From positions 1 to 33,616 of IMG/VR virus record IMGVR_UViG_3300013137_000064: 33,616 bases of DNA. One strand, written 5' to 3'. The position numbers and the translations under genes are program-made. This document shows positions 8,275-16,064 of this stretch, one piece after another; position 1 is the stretch's first letter, and every line of letters begins with the position of its first letter. The DNA comes from a virus. Below the pieces are notes generated by a model. That model saw only the letters and a program-made list of their open reading frames with translations. It was not told where the DNA came from and did no database searches.

Positions 8275-9579
8275 TTACTCCTTCGCACGAATCGTGGTGG
8301 ATACTACTCCCGCAGGGAACGTTCCAATCATTGGTCCAGATGGCCCAAACGCAGTCATCACCTTGAACCCAGTAGCACCTGGATCGGTAAGAAACTTTAG
8401 AAGTGGGTTTCCACGAACGACACCTTCATTGGCGTTCTTACCTAGCAGCACGTTCGCCCCACCTGCGAGGTCTATGTCACCAGCGACGAACATCTTCAGT
8501 GACTTGAGAGTCTCAACCAGTATCTCTTCTTTGAAGGAGGCAAGCAGCTTACCTAAGTCAGTAACGTCAATGCTGAACACACCGGGGGATTCGACAAGGA
8601 TGCTTGGGCACTTTAGGTACACCTTCTTCGCAGTCTCTACATGAATATGTCCTGAAGTAAATACGAAGGTGTTACCCGTCCTACTTAATTGAAACGCGAA
8701 AGAAACTGGAGCCGCAATAACAGCGTCTCTACTGGCAGGATCTGTTGAACTGCCCATGTCGTGAACCACGAAGCTCACAACTCCGTCTGCATGCCTATTC
8801 AAGTCGGTAGATTTACCCGCAGACGTAGCCTCATCCGCGAACATATGTCGACCAAGTAACTCTGGATCTAGTGTGCTAGCGCCTAAGTTTCCAAGGCGCA
8901 GTTCAACCGCGTACTTACGAACGAACTCTACATCCTGCGCGAACCCTTTAACGTTGAACCCAATAAGTGCAGGAGTACGTTCAGCAGTTCCCTCATCTAT
9001 CTGAAGTCCATCGCTAGAAATAGTAGCGTACCCCCACGAAACGTTGCCTATAGGGCTAAGGGCCTCGTACCGTTGAAAAACATCGCGCACCATGTTCTCT
9101 ACCGGAAAGTAGATGCGTTGAGCCATTCCAGTAGAACCAACCTCAACCATCCCACCTTTACGTAGGATGATCCTGTTGCCGTCAGCAGTACCTAAATAGA
9201 TATCTCCAGGCTCTAGCGCGTCCCTGTTACCACGAAAGTTAGGTGCCTCACCGGTTGGTTCTTCCGTGGGCACACCGTCAACAAGTTCTGACAACGGATT
9301 AACAGACGGGCTCTGCACCCAGCCAATCACGTACATCACATTTTCGGATGCAACGGCTACCACGCACTCGCTGCCTTCTTCTGGCATAAAATAGATTCCA
9401 CCGTTATGCGACTTGCTTGAATACGGTGTAGCAAACGGTACATCCAGTAAGAGTTTTTGTGAGAACGTAGTCTCAACGTCTACCGTGTACTGCCGCATGT
9501 TCACACGGCGTACTACACCTATCTGAAGACTAGCTGGGCCGCTAGCTTGCTCAGCCGTTGCTCCGTATGGATCAGCCAT
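8275..9579 (-). CDS. Baseplate spike/hub protein, gp5/VgrG-type OB fold
   Basis: This 434-residue protein is probably the central spike or hub at the tail tip that pierces the cell envelope. Residues 17-92 fit the N-terminal OB fold of the phage gp5/gpV/VgrG group: a start LQIGVVRRV, a YTVDVE strand, then MPEEGSECVVAV and YVIGWV. Residues 125-151 (GDIYLGTADGNRIILRKGG and following) match the glycine-containing strand pattern common after the OB fold. The C-terminal part from about 315 has repeated short beta segments suited to a trimeric spike. No lysozyme domain is visible. Its ATG shares one base with the TAA of the polymerase gene, so the two are co-translated. The class is likely; the exact homologue is not identified. 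Confidence 0.8.
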   Translation of the reverse strand: MADPYGATAEQASGPASLQIGVVRRVNMRQYTVDVETTFSQKLLLDVPFATPYSSKSHNGGIYFMPEEGSECVVAVASENVMYVIGWVQSPSVNPLSELVDGVPTEEPTGEAPNFRGNRDALEPGDIYLGTADGNRIILRKGGMVEVGSTGMAQRIYFPVENMVRDVFQRYEALSPIGNVSWGYATISSDGLQIDEGTAERTPALIGFNVKGFAQDVEFVRKYAVELRLGNLGASTLDPELLGRHMFADEATSAGKSTDLNRHADGVVSFVVHDMGSSTDPASRDAVIAAPVSFAFQLSRTGNTFVFTSGHIHVETAKKVYLKCPSILVESPGVFSIDVTDLGKLLASFKEEILVETLKSLKMFVAGDIDLAGGANVLLGKNANEGVVRGNPLLKFLTDPGATGFKVMTAFGPSGPMIGTFPAGVVSTTIRAKE

Positions 9580-12500
9580 TAATACGGACCTTCTCCGGTG
9601 GGGTGTTTACCAAACTCTGCGGAGTACACAACTCCTGGTACCGGGTGGGGACCGTGGATGTTGGAAGACCAACCTTCATTAGCAGCCTGTACCAACGTTT
9701 CCTTCAAACGACGGTACTGCATACGGGCTAACCAGTCAGTCGTTTGATCCAACGGGATCGTTTCCAGTCCACGAAGAATAGGGGTTACCTTCACAGGAGC
9801 CCGCCCCTCACTCTCAAGTACCTTATTCTGCGCAGCTATGTAAGACAAGTGCCCCGTGTCACCACGAATGAACTCGTCGGAGTCACCTGAGTCCGTCACC
9901 ATTCCAAGGTTGGTAAGTCCCTTTACAACAACCTCTACGTTACGCCGCTTGACGCGCTCCTTCTCGTACGTACGGTAAATTTCATCAGATAGGTACCGTT
10001 GTACTGCGTCGATTCCACGCTTCTCAAGAAGCTCCTTTGGATGGATAGGACCTGACGTTAAGGGTGCTCCCTTCTCTACGGTGTCCCCAGACTTCACGAT
10101 CATGGAACGGCCACCGGGTACGTACACTTCTTCGTTGCCTACCTCAACGTTATAACCACCGAAGCTACTCTCCGATACCTTGTTCACCTTAGCAGACACC
10201 GGAGATAACACGGCTGAGCCAGGGAGCACCTCTGGAATCTTTAGTAGCTGGGTTACACGCGGAAGTCCCTCGGATACTGAGCTAGTAGCACCTGCGATAC
10301 CACCTGTGTGGAAGTTCTTTAGCGATAGCTGAGTACCACGCTCACCAATGGCAGCACCTGATATGACGCCAAGGTTGGTGCCAAGCTTCACAGGGTTACC
10401 ATCTTCAGCAACACCGTAGCACTTAGCGCAAAGACCTTTTCTAGCCTCGCACTTAAGCGGTGACCGAACCAGAATCTTCGCTCTACGCAGCACCTTGTCT
10501 GACCGCATCTTTGACAGTAAGTCCGACGTCACCAGTGTTCCCGCTGGGTAAGAACGACCTGCAAGCTTCACCTCTTGCGATGTATAGCGGTCTACTAAGT
10601 TAGAATCAGTGGTGTCTAACGAGATACCCCGCCGTGTTCCGCAGTCGTCAGTCGTAACGATCTGGGTCATGAGCATGTTCGCCATCTGCTTATTCAAGGC
10701 ACCCGGCTTCTGCACTTCCATGACCTTATCCAGCAGCACCTTTCTACCTGCCACAGCACCGACCCAATACCCAGACGTACGCGCCCCCTCTGTGTACGAC
10801 CGATCCGCTGCTACAGGGATGGTCTTTCCAAGATGGTTCTCTAGTAGTAATGGGCCAATCAACAACTGGCGGATCTGCCCCCAACCAGCTTTCACCCCAG
10901 CCTTGTTCATCACCATCAGTTTGCTTCCGCGTTGCTGTAGCGCCTCCATACCATCTTTGTCGATTGCCTTCATTGCGCCCGTGTATAGCGCAACGACACG
11001 TTTGTCGGCCTCGTTCTTGGACAGCCGTTTGTCGTGCTGCTGTTTACGAATGACGTACTCCTGTTCACGTACACTGGCTAGATGCTTGTCACGGATAGCA
11101 GAAAGATCAGCGAAGTCAGACATGTTGAAAGAGAATCCAACATCGTACGCGTATTTGAACCCAATAGACTTCAGTGCGTCGATTGACTTGGCGTAGTCAG
11201 ATGGGGCCTTACCAGCCATCTGCACCATGATGTCTTGCAGAGTCTTCGTACTCAGTGCCCAATCTTTATCGGTTAGCATCTCCTTGGTGCGTACTGACTC
11301 AGGTAGCGCCTTATTAATCAGTAATCTTCCAGCCGTGGTACGGATACCGCCAGCGTTTACTACGTCAGTCATACCAATCTTGCTGTCTTCGGCTGCTTTG
11401 ATGGTATCTTCAGCCGAACCAAAGACATGCTTTGTTGCCTTTCCATACTGCGTAATAAGGAACAGTCCTAGCTGCCCCTCTAACGTAGGCTGGTACATGG
11501 CCGTACCCGTAGCAGGACTCAACAAGTGCTTAGACGGCATCATGTTATAGGCTTCTTCAACGGCATCCTTAGAGATAGGGACGAACACGGACATCGTGTC
11601 ACCGTCGAAGTCCGCGCCGAAGCCTGCGACAACTAGGGGATGGATATGGATAGCCTTCTCGTCTATGAAGTGAGGAGAGAACCCCATGATGCCGAACTTG
11701 TGCAGTACCGGGTCACGCTTAAACAGAACAGGTCTCTTGGAGGCAGCTACTTCCAACGCACGACGCGCAAGTGTGGTACCTTTCTCAATCTCTTCGCGAG
11801 CCTTGAGAGGAGTGAACCCCATACGTACCAACTCTTGCACTACGAACGGACGATAGATTTTCATTCCTCCCACGAGAGGAATACCTATCTCGTCCAAGTG
11901 CATATCCAAGTCAGGAACGATGACCGACCGCATGGAAAGATCCTGCTTGCGGTCAAGCAACTTCTTATGGAAGAAGCTAGCCTTCGGGGTAGTTTTACCT
12001 GACAGAATGGTAAGAATTCCAGGTGGTCGTGCCTGACCATCAGCCAGCATATCTGACTCAGTTGGGGTAGACACGCCCATGTACGCGTCTATAGCGTCAA
12101 GTAGGTCCTTTCGGGCTCCGCGAATATTCTCATCTGGTAGAACTCGCTTAGCCTCTTCCAGCTTGTTGCTTAACAGAGCAACGTTCTTGTACAAGTTGTT
12201 CAAGCTATCAATGTTCAGGTCACCACCCTCCATCGCTGTGATAGGACGAAGAATCGGTGGCACCACGGGTAGATGACGAATAACGTACGCCTCGTCTGCT
12301 GAGAGTCCGTTGTTCTTCAGCATTAGGAGGTACTTTACTTTCTTGTTCACCCCATCTAGCTCGGACTTCGATGCCTTCTTCAACTGAAGAACCGCGCTGA
12401 CTAGCTCCTTTTCGACGTCTAGTGACTTGAGCCGACCAACCAAAGCAGAAACGCCAACGTTCTTAGTCTGGTCTCTTGGCACCACCGCTCCGTTAGCGTC

Positions 12501-15500
12501 AAAGCCCGCTTCACCAGATAGAACACGGTCGTAATCAGTGCGCGTCATACCAAGAAGTGATGTAATCGCCTTCTCAAAGATCGGGTTAGGAATGGGTTCT
12601 GGTAGTGTCAGGTGCGCCCACTTCTTACCGCCTGGGCCACCCGTAACGTCTTCGTCAAACAACCCACCCTTTTCAGGCTTCAGGTCTTTGCCCCGAAGAA
12701 GCTTACCACCGTCAGTTATTTCGCCACTGGACAGCGCAAGGATCTGTTTGTCAGTGAACGGATGAACGACTAGTTCGTTTCCTTCTTTCTCTACGTTCAG
12801 CCCAAGTGCGCGCATGTACCCAAGGAACTTCTCATACGCGAACGACGGCTTAGGAGAAGGTAGAATCTGTCCTGTCTGAATAGCTGTCCACACCTCATCC
12901 TGCGCCTTGTCACCCTTGTAGGTGAGGGCATCTCGAATATTTGCTGTGGAACCATGCGCTAGCATGGCGTACAGACCAAGTTCACCGAACCGTTGTGCAG
13001 CACCAGTGGTGCCACCACCCTTCGGAACCATCGACGAGTCGTAGTCGTTTCCGTACCCGTGTGAACGTGCGCGCAGTTTCTTGTCTACTTGGTGTACAAG
13101 CTTGAGGATGTACTGTTTACCAGACAGTATCTGACCAAGGCTCTTGCCAGTAGCAGGATCAAACAACTCACGGGTCTCCGACGCCCCAGCAGCGTTAAGA
13201 GCCTCTTGCACAGCCTCATGGTACCCGATCTCTCGCGTGTGGGGCTTTACCCACACACGCTTGGTTCCCTCACTTGTCTTAACTGTCCGATAGTAACCCT
13301 CAACTTGAATGATCTTCTTTGCGTTGTCAGGTTGGAAGTTCTCAACTGCTACTGTGGTGCCTGTCTTCATGGCGGCGTTGCTGAGGCTCGTCTCAAGAAC
13401 CTGACCCACGTTGATTCTGTTTGGAATACCAGATGGGTTCAACGCGATGTCGATAGGAACTCCGTCCTTATCCTGGGGCATGTCTTCGTCAGGTATTACC
13501 GCAGTAATAACCCCCTTGTTACCGTGCCGTCCTACAAGCTTATCTCCAATGTCAGCAGACTCCTCCGTCTTTACGTAGGCCACTACCTCTCTGCCATTGC
13601 GAACAACATCAGTAACAACACCCTTGTAGGCGCTATCCCAAGTAGTAGAGACGTTCTTGTACGGTTTCACGAGAGAGCGATGCAACCCTCTGAGAAGGAG
13701 TTGTTCCTTAGACGGATCTACCTTCTGCCTAGCTGCGATAAGGACTTCTCCTGGCTCAACGGTGGCACCCTTCTTGATAACACCGTCATCATCTAGCTTC
13801 GCGGCGTTCTCATCGGTGACCACACCTGGGAAGTTAGACCGGAATGCGTTCAACCCTAGCGCCATGTTCTTCTCAAGGTACTGCCGTTCCTTGTGAAGAT
13901 GCTCACTAGTTAACTTCTTTGAGGCAGACTCACTGATGGCGATCCCGTCCTCAAACACGTGCCCTTTCAAAGGCAAGTATCCAACAAGTAGGTTCACTCC
14001 TAGAGCTAAGCTGCCGTTCTTCGTGAAGTTGGTGTCTGCGACGGGCTGTTCGGCTTCTACTTTGTCGCCCACTGAAACAATGGGTGTACTTGATATGAAA
14101 GACTTCTTCTCGTTCAGTGGATAGTTGTCGTACAGTTGAACATCCTTGGTAGTTCCGTCCTTGCCACGGATGCTAACTTTATCCTTTGTGACCGCAGTAA
14201 CTACACCAGCAACCGGGCTAAGCTGCGCGGAGAAACGGCCTACGATCTTCTCCCACGTGTCTACACCAGGGTCGTCTAGGCCAGAAGATACCTGAACAAG
14301 TGGATTCTCACGATTCTTTAGCGAGATTGCCTGCTCAAAGTATCTAGAAGCCATCTCGGCTCGGTTAGCTTGGTCAGACGCCAAGAAGGGAATCATGTTG
14401 GCAGATATAGAGAACATCTGCTTGGGAGAGGACAGCACGTAGTCCACATCAGAAGGCGTTACGTTGGTGATGTCACCACCCTTGTTTACAACAGTAACTA
14501 AGTCACCCACGGGGGTTAGCTTAGAACCAACTCTCTTATACTGGTCCGGAAACGCCACGTTCACCAGAGAGAGTTCTTGCGGATTCTTCTCTACATAGAC
14601 TCCCTTACGGGTGTCCCATACCTTCGTGTACGGAGTCACTCCCTGCTTATTAACTCCTAATGCCAAGTGAGTAGTGATACCAGAGCGCTGCCCTTCTGGA
14701 GTCTGCACCGGGTCAAGGAAGCCTAGCTGGCTGTTATCAACCTGCTTCGCCTCATCTGAGATCGCAGCATCAGAGGTGATACCGCCCGTACCCATGATTG
14801 TGGTCTTTAGAAATCCTCCGATCATCTCAAGAGGATTCACCTGAGTTCCTTGCTGAGCAAGCGTCGTAGACGTGAAGAATGACTTCACCGGTACGTTAAA
14901 TATGTCTGATGACAGTATCTCGTTTACCTTACTCTTGCGATCCAAGTTGTTGGTCAACTTGAACGTTATACGGCGCGCGGAGTTCTTTATTCGTTCAGGG
15001 ATATGGTCTGAAATAGACCATAGTTCCTTGAATCGCAGCGCATCGCGGTTGTCAGGGTCCACCTCTCCACGGTTGATATCAACGAGCTTCCCTGACGTAG
15101 CGAACAATACGTCTGCGTTGACTTTGTCATACGGCTTACCAAGCGTAATGGCCGTTGTTTCTGGAAGTAGCCGCGTGTCGTTAAATACCTTGCGAACGAT
15201 CTCAGCAGCTTCTTCATCGTTTACAGGAGCAGCATCTCTACTTAATGCCTTTGCAAGTTTGACGACCTCTCCCTTACGCCGTGACGAGGCTCCTGCTGCT
15301 ACTAGATCAGGACCCCATACTTTACTCAGCGTATCGTCAGACATACCTAGGGCGCGAAGTACTGGGTAAAGAAGAACGTTGGTAGTTCCGTAGTTAACCA
15401 GGAACCGTTGGTTCTTTGGCTCAAAGAGCATACGGAACCCAGTTCCTTTCGCTAAGTTGAACTGGGCTTCTATCTCGCCATTCTTCTTGATTCTTGAGTA

Positions 15501-15866
15501 CACACCTGACTTCAAGCGCCACTGGTTGTCAGCCTGATACTCTGTACCATCAACGATATAGCTGAAACGACGCGTAAGCTTAGGAAGATTCACTAGTTTC
15601 AAGTGCTCGTGCGTGTCTAGAACCTTACCCGTGTCGTTGTCTATCAACGAGAAGTCGCCGTAGATACCTTGTGCCCACGTCTTACCGCGTAGTACCGCTC
15701 TACGTTGCGCGGGGATGTCGTCTAGCTCAACGTCGTCGCCAACGTATACCTTATTAGTGACTAATGTGTGCTTCTTACCACGTATAGGGAAAAACTCTTG
15801 CAGCGCACCTACGGTACGCTCCTCAAGCGTTCGCATCGACCTCTCGGGATCTAGTACGTTGGACAT
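9579..15866 (-). CDS. rpoBC: Fused beta-beta' multisubunit-type RNA polymerase
   Basis: A single 2095-residue chain carries both large catalytic subunits of cellular-type RNA polymerase. Beta part (about 1-1030): DGTEY block at 106-110, rifampicin-pocket region 336-362, QTPEG (388-392), GDKLVGRHGNKG (774-785) with both catalytic-cleft lysines (K776, K784), DIALNPSGIPNRINVGQ (806-822), and the clamp block at 922-980. Beta ends near LGLNVEKE (1021-1028) and beta-prime starts almost directly (KQILALSSGE, 1040-1049). Beta-prime part: clamp helices 1219-1263, SMRSVIVPD (1311-1319), KRPVLFKRDPVLHKFG (1377-1392), catalytic GADFDGD (D1419, D1421, D1423), bridge-helix region 1690-1731, zinc ligands C1742, C1806, C1813 and C1816, and trigger loop GTQLSLKNFHTGG with H1853. 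The N-terminal beta-prime zinc domain and SI3 are absent. It lies between portal and spike. No alpha, omega or sigma gene is visible here. Confidence 0.97.
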   Translation of the reverse strand: MSNVLDPERSMRTLEERTVGALQEFFPIRGKKHTLVTNKVYVGDDVELDDIPAQRRAVLRGKTWAQGIYGDFSLIDNDTGKVLDTHEHLKLVNLPKLTRRFSYIVDGTEYQADNQWRLKSGVYSRIKKNGEIEAQFNLAKGTGFRMLFEPKNQRFLVNYGTTNVLLYPVLRALGMSDDTLSKVWGPDLVAAGASSRRKGEVVKLAKALSRDAAPVNDEEAAEIVRKVFNDTRLLPETTAITLGKPYDKVNADVLFATSGKLVDINRGEVDPDNRDALRFKELWSISDHIPERIKNSARRITFKLTNNLDRKSKVNEILSSDIFNVPVKSFFTSTTLAQQGTQVNPLEMIGGFLKTTIMGTGGITSDAAISDEAKQVDNSQLGFLDPVQTPEGQRSGITTHLALGVNKQGVTPYTKVWDTRKGVYVEKNPQELSLVNVAFPDQYKRVGSKLTPVGDLVTVVNKGGDITNVTPSDVDYVLSSPKQMFSISANMIPFLASDQANRAEMASRYFEQAISLKNRENPLVQVSSGLDDPGVDTWEKIVGRFSAQLSPVAGVVTAVTKDKVSIRGKDGTTKDVQLYDNYPLNEKKSFISSTPIVSVGDKVEAEQPVADTNFTKNGSLALGVNLLVGYLPLKGHVFEDGIAISESASKKLTSEHLHKERQYLEKNMALGLNAFRSNFPGVVTDENAAKLDDDGVIKKGATVEPGEVLIAARQKVDPSKEQLLLRGLHRSLVKPYKNVSTTWDSAYKGVVTDVVRNGREVVAYVKTEESADIGDKLVGRHGNKGVITAVIPDEDMPQDKDGVPIDIALNPSGIPNRINVGQVLETSLSNAAMKTGTTVAVENFQPDNAKKIIQVEGYYRTVKTSEGTKRVWVKPHTREIGYHEAVQEALNAAGASETRELFDPATGKSLGQILSGKQYILKLVHQVDKKLRARSHGYGNDYDSSMVPKGGGTTGAAQRFGELGLYAMLAHGSTANIRDALTYKGDKAQDEVWTAIQTGQILPSPKPSFAYEKFLGYMRALGLNVEKEGNELVVHPFTDKQILALSSGEITDGGKLLRGKDLKPEKGGLFDEDVTGGPGGKKWAHLTLPEPIPNPIFEKAITSLLGMTRTDYDRVLSGEAGFDANGAVVPRDQTKNVGVSALVGRLKSLDVEKELVSAVLQLKKASKSELDGVNKKVKYLLMLKNNGLSADEAYVIRHLPVVPPILRPITAMEGGDLNIDSLNNLYKNVALLSNKLEEAKRVLPDENIRGARKDLLDAIDAYMGVSTPTESDMLADGQARPPGILTILSGKTTPKASFFHKKLLDRKQDLSMRSVIVPDLDMHLDEIGIPLVGGMKIYRPFVVQELVRMGFTPLKAREEIEKGTTLARRALEVAASKRPVLFKRDPVLHKFGIMGFSPHFIDEKAIHIHPLVVAGFGADFDGDTMSVFVPISKDAVEEAYNMMPSKHLLSPATGTAMYQPTLEGQLGLFLITQYGKATKHVFGSAEDTIKAAEDSKIGMTDVVNAGGIRTTAGRLLINKALPESVRTKEMLTDKDWALSTKTLQDIMVQMAGKAPSDYAKSIDALKSIGFKYAYDVGFSFNMSDFADLSAIRDKHLASVREQEYVIRKQQHDKRLSKNEADKRVVALYTGAMKAIDKDGMEALQQRGSKLMVMNKAGVKAGWGQIRQLLIGPLLLENHLGKTIPVAADRSYTEGARTSGYWVGAVAGRKVLLDKVMEVQKPGALNKQMANMLMTQIVTTDDCGTRRGISLDTTDSNLVDRYTSQEVKLAGRSYPAGTLVTSDLLSKMRSDKVLRRAKILVRSPLKCEARKGLCAKCYGVAEDGNPVKLGTNLGVISGAAIGERGTQLSLKNFHTGGIAGATSSVSEGLPRVTQLLKIPEVLPGSAVLSPVSAKVNKVSESSFGGYNVEVGNEEVYVPGGRSMIVKSGDTVEKGAPLTSGPIHPKELLEKRGIDAVQRYLSDEIYRTYEKERVKRRNVEVVVKGLTNLGMVTDSGDSDEFIRGDTGHLSYIAAQNKVLESEGRAPVKVTPILRGLETIPLDQTTDWLARMQYRRLKETLVQAANEGWSSNIHGPHPVPGVVYSAEFGKHPTGEGPY

Positions 15867-15884
15867 GAAAACCTCAGTACGAAT

Positions 15885-15894
15885 TTCGGTATAA
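15885..15894 (-). promoter_or_regulatory. TTATACCGAA box before the RNA polymerase gene
   Basis: In the gene direction this reads TTATACCGAA, ending about 18 nt before the ATG at 15866, with TGAGG as the ribosome binding site between them. The ATACCGAA core is identical to that in the 8224-8274 gap and nearly identical to ATACCAAA at 19695-19706. No good sigma-70 -35 is visible, so either a phage-specific promoter or a regulator site is possible. Confidence 0.5.
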
Positions 15895-15944
15895 GAACCA
15901 TGGATAGATTACCATTGGAGAGAGCAGTGCGCAACATCCGCAAG

Positions 15945-16001
15945 GCCCCTCGCAACAGTTGTCAGCGGCTGGCTGACGACGTCGACAAAGCGATCCGGGG
16001 C
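15945..16001 (-). ncRNA. Structured leader element upstream of the RNA polymerase gene
   Basis: This 57-nt element folds as one long hairpin. On the + strand, GCCCC (15945-15949) pairs with GGGGC (15997-16001). TCGC (15950-15953) pairs with GCGA (15990-15993) across a 3-nt bulge, and GTTGTCAGC (15958-15966) pairs with GCTGACGAC (15972-15980) over a GGCTG loop. The mRNA-sense (minus) version keeps all three stems with one C-A mismatch in the inner stem. It lies in the largest non-coding gap (15867-16064), between the portal stop and the polymerase box. It could be an attenuator, a processing site or a small RNA. It does not fold as a tRNA. Confidence 0.45.
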
Positions 16002-16021
16002 AACTAACACTACCAGGGGAC

Positions 16022-16048
16022 GTGGCCCCCGGTAGGTCCGGGGGGCAC
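16022..16048 (-). terminator. GC-rich hairpin after the portal gene, no U-tract
   Basis: On the + strand GTGGCCCCCGG (16022-16032) faces CCGGGGGGCAC (16038-16048) over a 5-nt loop, with 10 of 11 positions paired. It begins about 17 nt after the portal stop in the direction of transcription. There is no run of T after it, so it is not a canonical intrinsic terminator. It may stop or slow transcription, protect the upstream mRNA 3' end, or be recognised by the phage polymerase. Confidence 0.5.
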
Positions 16049-16064
16049 ACCCTTGGTAACCGCT

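Noticed and set aside
13089-13796. Rightward frame (235 codons) opposite the RNA polymerase gene
   Set aside because: It lies wholly within a conserved beta coding region. The frame is explained by codon use on the other strand and has no recognisable motif.
9579-15866. Host rpoB-rpoC genes, with the window being bacterial chromosome or contamination
   Set aside because: The gene is directly flanked and overlapped by phage portal and spike genes, is much shorter than bacterial beta plus beta-prime, lacks the N-terminal zinc domain, and has no ribosomal-protein neighbours.
15945-16001. Possible tRNA between the polymerase and portal genes
   Set aside because: Outer GCCCC/GGGGC pairing suggested an acceptor stem, but only 57 nt are enclosed. 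There is one long nested hairpin, with no separate D, anticodon and T arms and no CCA.
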